Assembly: GCA_905221605.1 (NCBI GenBank)
Contig: CAJNDS010002164.1
Coordinates: 461,001 to 525,000 of the forward strand
Reading direction: 5' to 3'
Length of the DNA stretch: 64,000 nucleotides
Origin: Symbiodinium natans
Lineage: Eukaryota; Sar; Dinophyceae; Suessiales; Symbiodiniaceae
The translations under genes and the position numbers were made by a program. The notes under the pieces were generated by a model. The model saw nothing but the letters and a program-made list of their open reading frames with translations, searched no databases and had not been told where the DNA came from. The number at the start of each line of letters is the position of its first letter. Positions within the stretch are counted from its first letter, which is position 1. Below, one piece after another: positions 12,831 through 25,000 of the stretch.

Positions 12831-14658
12831 GGGCCCGCAAGTGAACAAGCTCCTGTGCCGCATCTGCTTGCTGGAGGGCCCCGGTGAGGAGCAGAGCACG
12901 GGAGCATTGCTGCCTCCAAACTTGTAGAACATAAAACCTCTTGACCACATCTGTCGATGCATCTGTGGGGTGCAGCGCCAAGTGCTAGTCACTGCTAGTC
13001 GCGAAGCCACTCGAGCTCATGAGGCGTAGGAAAAGCAGCAAAAGCCCGAACAAGACGAAGTTGACGCGTCGCTCTGCGCTGCGGCTGGAAATCACAAGTA
13101 CTGATGAACGCACCCGCTCCTTCTTGCACGTGCTGCGCAAGGACGATCCTCTCATTGCCCCATGCCAGTGCAAGGGCTCCATCGAGCTGCTATCTCAGAG
13201 CCCACGGCCAGCCTTTCTTGCCGGTTTCTGTGTGTGCTATGAGCCCCTCTGCCCTTGAGGTACGTGCACCTGGGATGCCTCCGGCACTGGATTCGGGGGC
13301 GCCTAAATCTGTCAGACCGCCCCTTGGGCTCCTATTTCTACAGGCGCGCGTGACAGTGATGTCGTGACATGTGGTGTCCTGACGTGGGTGCTGCGCATGT
13401 TGTGGCGAAGAGCCTCCGAAGTTTGCCGCATGCTCCACGACCAGGCCCTTGACCTGTGAGTTGTGCAAGTCAGTGTACCCAACGTACATACACACCAACA
13501 GTGCTGGACTCTCAGAGAGCTCTGCTTGGCTGCACAGATTGTACCGTAGACGAGGCAGAGAGGCAAGATGCGGAGGCACATGCAGAGGCCCATAAGTGGA
13601 GACAAAATGGGCAAATCCAAGGGCCAGGATCGTTCGCCACTGGTTGAAGTGCCATTCACGCAGCCGCCATTCATCGTCCTCGAGAACATGGTGGGCCGAG
13701 CCGGTTTTCCTCAAGCTTTTCATCGCTCCTGGCCACTTCTGAAGAGTAAGTGGAAAGTTTTTCTCTCTCGAACTCTGAGCCAGGTGCGAGACTCCCAGCA
13801 GCACACGTCCCGAGGGCTTCATGTCATCTCGCTCGCGGAAAAGGCCAGCTGCCTTCTCACCTTTTCATCCGTGTCTTGAATTTATGTACAATGTGGTGTC
13901 GTCGCAACGTGCCGCCGTTATACTAGTAGCTAAATAGTTTTATAATGTTCCTGGTTAATATTGCCAAAATGGCTTTTTGTTCTTGTACCTGTCGTTTGGA
14001 CGAGGAGCTCAAGCTTGGCCGCGGGCATGAGAGTGACGTACGCATTGCAGACGCCCGGGTGCTTGGACGTGTGGCAGATTGGCTCGAAAGTCGCTTGGCC
14101 GCTGCGGGTGCCCGCTCTAGACTGAACACGCGTCAGGTCTCCATTTCTCGCACTCATGCGACAATTCGATTCAGTCAGCAGCTCAAAGTCTTATTCACCA
14201 TGATGATTGGGCAGTGGTTGTGGAGAAGTCTCATGCCCTATTTCAGCCGCAATCCGTGTTGCAGGCAAGGGCCAGTTCCTCCTACAAGATAGCTCTTCCA
14301 AGTTCGGCACACTGGTCGCCATGAAGAAGCCCCGGGTGCTAGAGCCAGGCACGCGCTCTTGCTGTTCGTGTCGGGTGGTTGTTAAAAATTATCGTCCCTT
14401 TTTGGGTCCCCATGATAATACGGCACCAAAGTGTGCCCGGAAGGCCCCAGAAAAAGCCCTAAACCCTAAACCCTAAACCCTAAACCCTAAACCCTAAACC
14501 CTAAACCCTAAACCCTAAACCCTAAACCCTAAACCCTAAGCCCCTGAGCAGGTGTTAACATTTCCATTCAGATGGGCCGGACGGTTCTGACGTTGTGCGC
14601 GCAGCACGATCCGAACCACTCCAACTCGGTGCCGCCCCCCACGATTCTTCCTTTTTAG
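12831..14658 (+). CDS. RING-CH (MARCH-type) plus FHA domain protein
   Basis: All zinc ligands of a C4HC3 RING-CH finger are present across four exons: KLLCRICLLEG (about 12847-12879), DDPLIAPCQCKG (from 13142), YVHLGCLRHW (from 13260) and PLTCELCKSVYP (from 13445). This finger recruits E2 enzymes for ubiquitin transfer. An FHA phosphothreonine-binding domain follows: GLHVISLAEK (about 13815), ELKLGRGHESDVRIAD (to 14052), VSISRTHATIRF (from 14137), LQDSSSKFGTLV (from about 14286) and MGRTVLTL (14572-14595). RING-CH plus FHA proteins are known from ciliates and other protists. Introns 13186-13259, 13344-13444 and 14053-14136 are all GC-AG. The TAG stop (14656-14658) lies in the first TTTAGGG unit of a telomere-like array. 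The start exon is not identified. No membrane segments are evident, unlike animal MARCH proteins. Confidence 0.82.
14458..14539. repeat. perfect CCCTAAA array in an intron
   Basis: About eleven head-to-tail CCCTAAA units lie in the last intron of the RING-CH/FHA gene. The final exon follows within about 30 bases, and TTTAGGG units (from 14655) follow that exon directly, so one exon is bracketed by opposing arrays. Confidence 0.93.
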
Positions 14659-14659
14659 G

Positions 14660-17600
14660 GTTTAGGGTTTAGGGTTTGGGGTCTGCTCGCAGGGTTTTTG
14701 GGTTTCTTGGAGGGGGGCTTGGGGGGCTTCGTTTAGGGTTTAGTTTAGAAGGGGTTGGTGGCCTTGAGGCTGAGGTTTCCCAACCACAAATGCCAACGAT
14801 GTCCACAGCACCGAAGCCCGAAGCACACCACAAGCCCTGAGTCACACAAACTCTCAACCCCTCTACAAGCCACCAGCCCTAAACACCCACAACTTTGAAG
14901 CACCAACACAGGCCCGACAAGCTGCTACATCCCAAGTCTCGCACAGTTACGTGCCCTCAAAGGAAACCACACCCTAAGCAGATCAGCACCGGCGTCGTAT
15001 CGCACCCCTGTTGAAGCGAAAGGCTCCCACGCAACATCAGAGGAATTGAAGAAGACCACTACGTGAAGCCCGGAGCAACGCCACCTTGCAGAACAAAGAA
15101 CTACCTAGTCTGCTGGCTTTGCATTCGTAGGGGAATGGGAATCCTAATCCCTTAGTCCTTTGCCAGGCATCTTCTTTGAATCAGCTGCCCATGGGGGGCA
15201 GCGCCCAGGCCGGGCGTTCCGTCGTGTTACACAGCGCGGTTGGCATGTGGGGGCACTTCCGGGGTTCCTGGAAGCTATCGTCCCCTTTCAGGGTTCCGAG
15301 CATAGGGATCCGTAAACCTCAGGTACCCTCCCAAAAAAGGGGGCGCCCATGACATGGAGAACTGCCCACGTCTTGCAAGTGTAGTGCGGCGACCGCTTGT
15401 CAGGATGAGCGAGCCCTGCGGCTGTCCCTGCTGACCCGCGGACAGAGCGAGGGTGGTCAGTCTGGAGGCGCAGGGCTGCAGTGAGCTGCAGTGAGCTGCT
15501 TCGGACTTCATAGTGGCACGTGGCCCGGCCCAGCTCTTGAACTGCAAGACTTGCAGGACAGACAGCCCAGAGTGAGGAGCTACCTGAAGAGTGAGGACTG
15601 AGAGCCGGCAGTTTCTTGCCTGGCGCACTCCTGGCGCTTTACGTGCTCACACAGCACTTTCTTTTCACGGGCACATGGGCCCCGTTCATAAGAGACTCGA
15701 GAGAGCAAGATTGGCAAGAACGCAGTTCGGTGCTTGAAGCGGCACTCGCAACAGCCCCCAGTAGGCCCCGCCAAAAGCGCCCAGGAGGGGGGTTGAGGGT
15801 ATTAGGGTGGGTGTCCTTGACCGAGACTGCGTGCCATTTTCATCCTTTTGACTCTGTGCCCATCAGAGTCCCCGAACTCTTTCCACAAACTAGACATGCT
15901 GGGAGGACTTGTGGTAAATCAGTCTATCTGCCCGCACCCAGCAGGGATCGGTGAGACACGTCCGGCAGACTGCGAAGGTGAGCCACCACTGATCCCTGCT
16001 TCGGGCGGACATGCTTAGAGCAGCTGTGAGAAGGCCCTGTGATTGACACCGCAAGTTACAGCCCGCAAAGCATCTCTTGCCATGTATAATATATATATAT
16101 ACAGCGAGAACAGTCAAAGTAGCATCTATCATCACAATACGAAAAGTAATGGCAGGGCCTCGCAGCTGGCCAAAGGAGAGCCTACTTTGCCTGCACACAG
16201 AACTTGCCCCGATTCGTGTTTCTTGATTGGCCCTTCTTTTGCCTTCAGAGGCACATGATATTCCCACTCGTATCTATGTCGTTTAGGTCCCGACGAACAA
16301 GGATTCGTGCAGGGGTCTCTAGCGCATGCCGCGAAACCCTGTGCAGGTGGCTCCTGCGAAGTGTATCTGAGCAGGAGTACCTGACAACAGAAACGACTAA
16401 TTGAATCTTCTCGACATGAGGAAAGCTGAAAGTGCTCCTCTTTGGACATTTTCGATCCACTTCCGAACGGAGGCAAGGAGCTCCACCAATCATCACTTCA
16501 CTTTGCAGGCGTTCTTGCCCACGGGAGCCTCTTGTAAAGAACGGAGTCGTCCAAAATCGTAACACGACCGGCGCGTGCGGAGTCCTTAGGACGTGAGGCA
16601 ACGGACAGCCGGTTTGGAAATTCTTAGGCAGATGGCCTGGTAGTCACTAACAGCAAGTCTTGTTCGCCAGACCTGAGACCAGCTTTGCCTATGCTCGACA
16701 TGAGTATACTCGGGACGTTGTAAGATGCCTCAAAGCCCGCCTGCACCACCAATTCCAAAATTTCAAGCCGCCATGTCCCGCTACTGAATGTGAGGATGAA
16801 AGAAGGTTCAGTTGCGCGAGCCAGATCAGCTGCCGAGATGAGGAAGCCTGATTCGTCAGGTGTGCTTACACGCAAGAGGAATGCAGCCGTGTGTGGCTCA
16901 ACGGCTGAAGACAGCACCTGACAGCGACAAACGCCGCAGGGTGTGGACTGATCCTTAGGGCTGGGCGTGGGGTGGCGTTCATGAGGCTTGCGATCCCATG
17001 CCGCACCTTTGTGTTTGTGTGTGTGACTCAAGGTATGACCCAAGTATTGTATTGCATCGGATGGACGCTTAGGGTCCGTTCCCGGCCGGAGGGTTTGCCC
17101 ATCCGCTCGCAACTCGTATACCGTTTCCTCTTCATATTCTGATGCGCTTTACTACTCAGAAATGGACTCGGTCGACCCTGCCCAAAAGCTCCCTCCTCCG
17201 CTGCCAAGTCCAGGCAAGTCCCGGCGGCGCGCGACCTGGGCCGGTCGGCGACTTGAGGAAGTTCTGGAAGCTCCAGGTTGAGCAGTTTGAGATTTTGGAG
17301 CGGGCTCTCGGTGCAGAGAAAGAGACACTCAGAAACACTTCCGTGTTCTCTGCATATCTTTTGCGTTGCAATCTCTTGCAAGTGGCTTGAGATATCGAAA
17401 GCCAAAGCGTCTCAGGTGAACCACTCCGGCCCAGAACGCTTCCTGAAACTTTAATCGACCAAAACTAGATCTTGCAACTCTCTGCTTCATTTACTGAATG
17501 CTAGCCTACAAAGGGCCACTCCAGCAGTGAGGCATGTGCCTGTCAACTGGCAGCGAAATTTGCAGCCAGGCCAGTGACATTCCGGCCGCAGCACGGTCGG

Positions 17601-17849
17601 ATGAGTTGGACGCCGTGACATCGCGAGCCGCTCCTGACTACCCAAGTCGTGCCCAACGTGGCAGAAGTCTACTTGCCCTTTGCCAGAATGCTGTTGCAAA
17701 ACAATGCCGCGGCACTTGCCTGCCAGGCCTCCCGAAACCTTTGAGTCAATGTGCTTCGCACTTCCTGCGTTTTTCGCTGCGGGATCGGGCTCAACTCAGA
17801 GGGCCTTTATCTTTTAACTAGCGAAAAGCGCTTGAGCCGCAGTGCGCCG
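14660..17849. other. intergenic stretch, no recognised gene
   Basis: Beyond the TTTAGGG units at 14657-14752 I see no family motif. Open frames occur on both strands: 15616-15954 (+), 16624-17112 (-) and 17142-17390 (+). None has a recognisable domain, and overlapping open frames on opposite strands argue that most are chance. The last 300 bases should hold the promoter of the large surface-protein gene; I see no TATA-like motif to annotate. Confidence 0.5.
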
Positions 17850-19098
17850 ATGAAATGCGCCATGGCAAAGTTTTGCATACTCTTGTTCTCCGTGACGAGG
17901 AGAGTGGCCTATGGCACGAGCCTCAACATCTCTTTGGAGCATGCAAGCTTCTTGCAGATGCATGCCCAAAACCCCCCACTCTCGCAAGGGGGTGAGGGTC
18001 TGGCTACACGGCTTCTCACCATGTTGGAAGGCTTGGAACAGGTGGAGGCGAACCAGGACAAGGTCCTTCGCAGGGTGGAAGCTCGCCAGGAAGCCCAAGA
18101 GAAATGGATGCGGAGGATGCAGTCCTCCGTTGTGCCCCAGACAGATAGTCTGCAGGAGTTGAAAGAGGGCAAACAGGAGACAAGAAGAGCCATCCAGATC
18201 GCAAGGGGGTTGGTGGAGGAAGAAGTCCAGCCGTACCATGCGAAGAAGCAAGATGCTCGTGTGAAAGAGGCTTTTGAGCTCTGCTTCTCGAACACGTCCT
18301 CCAGCATTTTGCAAAGAGAGAGTGTTGGCTTGCCTCGGATTGGGCAGGACTCATGCGACCCTCGAAGTGAAGTTCCGGTGTTCCAGCCTGCTTCATCCAC
18401 GTATTTGTGTTGTCCCTTTTGGGACCGGAAGTGTGCTGGGTGCCAGGATGCCTCAGGGAATAAGTGCAACCAGTGTGCCGGTGGTTTCCAGAAAGTTGGA
18501 GGACATCGAGAGAACATGCCTCTGAATCTTTCTCAGCTTGTGCGGAGCTGCGTCCCAGGGCAGGTCCAAGGAGGCGGAACCCTTGGGCAGTCCTCGGACA
18601 ACTCTTGGCCGGCTTGCGCTGCTTTTTGCTGGCGCCGTGGAGCTGTGGCCTTTGACTACACTGCCTCGTCGAGCCACGACGCATGCCGCTGTGTGGAAGA
18701 CGGCCAAACTCCAAGGATCGGAAATCCAGGACACCACCAGCGCAGCTACTGCACCCTTCAGTTCTGGAACAGCTTTCCGCAGGGCTGTGTCCCCGGTCGG
18801 GTCCAAGTCGGTGGAACCCTTGGGGAATCAGATGACAACTCCTGGGCAGCCTGCTCAAGTTTCTGCTGGCGCTTGGGGGGCGCGGCCTTCGACTACACCC
18901 AACAGAAGCAGACAGATGCGTGCCGCTGCGTAGAGGGCGGCCAAAGCCCCAGACTCGGCAGTCCAGGTTTTGATCACCGGCTGTACTGCACCTTCGAGCC
19001 TATGAGATTGGTTCTGGCTGAGCGCACTCACGCCGTAACTCACACCCTGACCACTGCCGGCGCCCCGGAGAGCTGCGAAGCCTGCCTCGACACGCCAG
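17850..19098 (+). CDS. exon 1: signal peptide, coiled coil, two tandem Cys repeats
   Basis: After the signal peptide, residues of about 18040-18300 are charged and helical (KVLRRVEARQEAQEKW), a likely coiled coil. From about 18547 two units of about 78 residues follow each other, each with C-V-P-G-x-V-Q-x-G-G-T-L-G, then DNSWxACxxFCWR, then AFDYT, then DACRCVExGQxPRxGxPG and a final YCT. The Cys positions are identical in both. I do not recognise the family; the spacing is reminiscent of apple/PAN or WSC folds. The exon ends inside LDTPG, spliced by a GC donor to the next exon. Confidence 0.72.
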
Positions 19099-22000
19099 GC
19101 TGGATTGGGGCCGGACGTACAGTGACTTACGGGGATCCTTTCCTTTAGATGCGGGTAGACAGGGCCTATCAGATAGGGGTGAGTGTGCGATCTGCTGTCA
19201 GCATGTTCTTTTTGCAATTTGTTGCAGGCTGGACAGACAAGTACGGGCGGAACTGCTGGCATGCCCTCGTGTGTAGCGCAGAGAAGAGTGGCGGCTTTTC
19301 TTCACAGGAAGCCTGCTGCAAGTGTGGGGGTGGCCACAGGGCTGGCACTCCATTTACTTACTACGTGGGGCCCTTGGTCATCGGACTGGAGAGCGATGAC
19401 GTCATTGGACACCCTGTGCCACGTACGGCCGCCAGCTATGCCGTGGACAAGGTGCATTGTCGAATCCAGTGTCTTGTCCACGTCTTTCCAGGGTTAGGGG
19501 TTGAGCTCCTGTGAGTAAGGGCTCTCAGCCTTGCTTGACGTGCATATTCTGAGAGGACTGCCAGCTTCTCCAGCACGGCTTCACCATTGATGCCGAGACA
19601 GGGCAGCTCAAGCTGAAGAACGGCTGCCAGAGAGTGGGCTGTGGAAAGATGGAAGCCTTCAGTGTGACCTGCGTCATTACAGCGAAGCAAGGACCGGGGG
19701 TAAGCGCTTCCAGCCAACTCCTGGTGTCGGTCCACAAAACGTTCTCCTATGGCAGCGCCCCTTTGATTTTCATTGGTGCGGCAACCTTCAGCCCAATTCC
19801 TTCTTCGCAAGGCTTTGATTCCTACCATTACCGCTTGAAAGACTGCTTGCCGCACATGCCGGGTCTCCAGGTCAACAGTGAAACAGGCGAGCTTTCCTGG
19901 AATGAGGCAAGCACAAGTGCCGGCGTGACGGGCATCTTCGATGGGCAGAATGCCACTCCAATCGCGGGCGGCAAGTGCTCAGTGATTCGAGAGGACGCTC
20001 CTGTCATAACGGGCACGGACAACGATTCGCCGACAGACGTGGCCGATGCTGTCGAAATCATTGTTTTAAAGCCCAACACGTGGAACTCCCTCGACTATGG
20101 CTTCTACGGCCCTTGCCTCAGTTTTGCAAGAATGGTGACGAACATACAACAGACTGTGACTTAAGGCCCGCTCTACGCTACCGTGGGCCAGGTGTTGCTG
20201 GCTTACGTTTTGCCATATTGGAAAACAGGGGCAGTTGATGGCTGTTGGGTAAAGGCGTTTTGATATACATATACATATATACACATGTATGTGTATGTAT
20301 ATTTATATTTATATTTATATTTATATTTATATTTAATATTTAATATTTAATATTTAATATTTAATATTTAATATTTGTATCTGTATTTGTATTTGTATTT
20401 ATATTCTATTCATATTTCTATTTCTATTCCTATTTCAATTTCTGGTATTTATATTGATATCTGTATTTATATATTTATATTTATATCTATCTTGTTTTGT
20501 GTTATACTATATTTTCTTGTATTGGATTGTATTCTGTTATATCATGTTATGTTTGTTATGTGATGTTATTGTGTATTAAACTACATTCTATTCTTGTTTA
20601 CTATATTCCCTAAAATTATATTCTATTCTATTATACTGTGATATATTTTATCATATTGTAAAAATATATTACATTACATTATATCATATTATCTTATCTG
20701 ATCTTATATTGTATTATGTTATATTATACGATATTATATTACATTAGTTTACATTATATTATATTCAATTATATTATGTTATATTATGTAATATTATATT
20801 ATATGATATTATATGATATGGTATGATATGATTATATTATATTCTATACGTGTTAGAACAGCGCCAGGCGTCGCCGACTTTGAAACCACAGCAATCAAAG
20901 GATTCCCTGCCGCCAACGCGCTTCTCTGTGCATGCTCAAGTACAGCGGCCTTGGTACTACCTGAGCCAGCAGGACCCCGTAGAAATTTTCACTTGCTGTG
21001 CCGCACAATTTCAATGGCTTTGGGTAGGGCAGGGAGTCTCGGATGTTCTCTGTTCATCAGGACGGGGGCAATGCTGTTCGCTGTGGCCGTTTCGGAACGA
21101 TCCAGTGTGCTTCTGATGACGGCGCGGTTTGCAAGAATGTCTCCAGAGGCAAGGTCGCTCCTGCAATTTCTCTGGTGGCGTTTGTTCCCACATCCCTTAA
21201 TTTAACGCATCCTCCAGTGTTGTCGAATTGGCCAGGTTCCTTGGCCGCCTGGGAAGCAATGGGTGGCATCACGGCCGCCCACCCCATCACACGGGCTTGC
21301 GGTGCAATCCGATCGGCAAATGGCGCAGACGCTTGCGAGCATCTCTCTTGTGGCAACTTCAACACCAAGCTGATGGGCTGTTTCAGGGACGAGGGGATGA
21401 GCGTTCCAGGCATTCCAGGCCTGGGCTTTGCCTCGGCATTTGCTGGAGGCTCTGTTGATGTTCAGAATGTTCCTGAGCCCAACAAGCCAGTGACCAACTG
21501 CGCGCTGCACTGCGCCGGCAAAAGGTACATGGCAGTTCAAAGTGGAAGCCTCTGCTTCTGTGGGGACACATTCCTTGCTTACGAAAGAGTTCCCAGCAGC
21601 GAGTGCAATGAGCCCTGTGAAGAGCCTCTGTATCCCAACGGCTGCGGTGGAAATCAAGGCAACTCTGTCTACAGGCTGACGGGTGACCCGGCGATCTTCG
21701 CCGCAGAAAACGAGACATGCCCAGCAGACTTCGTGCCACTCCAGGACTTCGAGCAGTGCATGAGCGGTTTGTTCGTTGAGGGGTCCCAGTACCAAGGAAC
21801 GTGGCAGGAGCCCGCATGCGAGGCTGGTTGGCCAGGGCCAGGGTGCTTCGAACTGGGTGGGCTGCTGTACTACAGCAACTGCCCGAGTGGACCTGCCTCA
21901 AGACCCCTGCACCGTGGAGTATGCTACAAAGCTTCTGATCATGGGGTGGCAGCCTCCAGCCTGCACGGCCGACCTACTCTGATCCCCTGGTCCGACGTGG

Positions 22001-25000
22001 AGCTCGGCTCTCCTGTCTATTCGGACATAGAGAGTAGGAATCACACCTTTGCCAGCTTCGGAAGTGGTTACCCTTCAAGCTGCTTCTATGTGAGGGCCTC
22101 GAACAACAAGACGTTGCCGGCAAGTGAGGTTTTCCTGACCCTGAACACGAGCTACCGCTCCACGGTGTACCTTGACTTCTTTATGCGAACGAATTTGGAG
22201 TGGGGCTTTCAAGATTGGCCAGACAGGGCCGAGTGGCAGCTGTCCCCATCGAGAGTTGGGATCTCGGCTTACGTTCCGGGACTGGTGGGGCCAGGTGCCG
22301 TTTACCAGAGAACCTTTGAACCGGGCTCGATTGAACTTTATGGTGCAGCCGCATCTACTGGCAACTACTTGGTCACGATCTGCAGGGAAGAGAACTTCTT
22401 TGAGTTCGATGTCCTCACGGGCTTAGGGGTATGGAAAGGATTTCACCTTTTCAGCTTGGACATCGCAAAGGGGGACCTCCGCTTGCAACCTGATGAGAAC
22501 ATTGCCACCGTGCTGGACTCCTCAGGCACCCGCCAGAGTTTGGCGTTGGAGCTCACCCTTTTCGCACACTACGAGTGGATGCCTCTAGGACGTGGACCCG
22601 TGCTTGCCTACACCTTGCCAATCGAGGTGCGAGACAACACCTGCTGGTTGCAGCAGCATGGGCTGAAGTTTGGAGCTCGAAGCGTACTTGCACCAAGCTC
22701 GGACATGGCAGTGTGCAAAGCCAAATGTCGCTCCAGACCACAATGCTCTCATATTGCCGTGCAAAGTGGGACGTGTTATGAATACTCCCAGCTTTGTGAC
22801 GAACATGGTGGCTGTGCGTACAGCGGGGTGTCCGCACAAATGCGCTTCCCATCTTGCGGCGAGAGGAGCATTTGCTTGGATGTTCAGGTTGGTGGCTATC
22901 ACTATCTGTCAGGTGAATACTGTCCAAATGGCGAGAATGCGAAGTCAGGGGGCTTGGTGTATCGCAAGTCCGGACCAACGGAGCAGGATTCTTTCTGGTT
23001 ACAGAGAGACGGCCAAGAAGGCTGCGAGTGGGTCCTAAAAGAGCTGAGCGTTTTTGATCAGAAGGACGATGCAGCCTCTTACGTGGAGCTTCACGGACGG
23101 CAGGCCGCTTGCTTTCGAACTCCATCGCCTTCGTCCGCATACGACTCAATCGGTTCCTTCGACCTTGTGCATGCCGCCTTCACAGCCAGCCCAGTGAGTG
23201 GCCAGATGGACATCAGTGGCTTGGCGGCATACAGACCTGTTGGTTTGCCACTCGGCCTGCCCCCCCAAACACTTGGGCCTGAGGTAGCGGCGACAGCTCC
23301 ACCTACACTGTCGGGCTCTCTGTCTCTTCATGCGGGCCTCCGAATCTCACGCTGTCTGATGCAGAGGCGCAGGATGCCGCTGCAGATGGGACCGAGGGCA
23401 CGCAAGTGCCACCAATTGTGCCGGACGACCCTTCCACTGCCCTTCCAGACGACCACTGGCTTCACCCCTGCGAGTGTGTGCCTGCCACCTGGGACAAGGA
23501 AGCTCCTGTTTCTGCTGAGGCTAGGGCCTTGATCCCCCCCGGCAGCGGCAACACGTTTTACCCGGGGCCTATCAGGATTGTCACGGGATCCTTCGTTTGT
23601 GGCCTGCATTCTTTGGTCAACGTTCTCATCGAAGATGACCTGGAGACCTTGGACACGGAGTCTTGTGAGCAGAAGCACCTCCCCTGCAGGTTGCCAGTTC
23701 TTTGCAGTTCTCTGGAGTTCTCTTTGCTGTTCTCTTTGCTGTTGCTATGGCGGTGCTGTTGCTCCTAAGGTGCTCAGAAGATCCGAGGTGCCGCTTCTTT
23801 TTCACCGGGCAGGTGGTGGGCAAGGGCCAGTGCAGGCTGTACAGCAGTTGCGACACGCTCTTTCGAGAGCTGGGCCTGGATGGCAGTCTTTTCGGCTGGC
23901 CTGCAGGTCCGGTGTGTGCCCTAAGCAATGCACAGCTCTGCTGGCAAAGCACCAAGCGCCGTCAGCACCTGGGTGCCTTCTACACCGACACTCCCGACGC
24001 AGCCGACACAGTGTCCGCGCACCCCAAGTGCCTCTACGAGGACCTCTACGAGCAGTGCGACCAAAAGCTGATGCTCGGGGGCACAGACCTGCAAGCTTGC
24101 TCCATTTGCTCGTATGTCCTCCTCTCCGAGAACAAGCCGCTTTGCAAAGCCATCTTGTACGAGTCTGGCGATTTTGCGTCTTTTTCAGGAAAGAGCCTGA
24201 CAGTGCCCGAGGATACGGCTGTGGACCTGAAAGCCGAAATTCATAGGGACACGTTCTTGGGTGGCAACTCTGGGGTTGGTTTCAGCTTCTTCCTCTCCAT
24301 GAAGGTCTTGGGGAGTGGGTGCCAAGCAAATGTCACCCGAGAAGACGACACAGCCAGTGGCACCATTGTCTCGGTTGATACCTACGCGGAAGGCGACTAT
24401 GGGCCAACCGAGTTGGAGCTTTGGCGTTTGGCGGATCCTAACGGCGGTCATGGCCGTCCCTTTGCGGTGCATGTTTTTGCGGTGACGACCACTACCACCA
24501 CCGCCTTGCCACCGCTGGCTCAGAACTTAGCCTTGGGCAGTGAGGTCACCGTCTGGGCATCTTCCCAGAAGTTCCCAAACTTTCCACCTGAGAGAGTCAT
24601 CGACAGCATAGCAAATCAGGGATGGTATCCGGCTCCACCCTCCAGCTTGGATGGAAGTGAAGGAGCGGAGTGGATCGCAATGGACCTGGGAGCGACGTAT
24701 GTTCTGTCAAGGGCAACGATCCACCGCTTCCGTCAGCACAGGGGTCAGTTCACAATCCAAAGCAGCCAAGATCGAAGCAGTTGGGTGGATATGGGCTACT
24801 GGAGTGGTGACGAAGTGGACGTGGTCAACATCTCTCTTCACGGGCAGGCGCAATACCTACGGCTGATTTGTGAGCCCGTGGTCAACGAAACCAATGCCTG
24901 CTATATTGGGGAGTGGAAGGTCTACGGCACCAGGCCCAAAAGGCCGCTGCCCACGGCCTTCCGCCACGGGGCGGCGCTCCGCCTGAGGTGTTGGGGCGAG

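Noticed and set aside
16624-17112. Minus-strand frame of 162 codons
   Set aside because: No motif, no supporting exon pattern and competing frames on the other strand; left unannotated.
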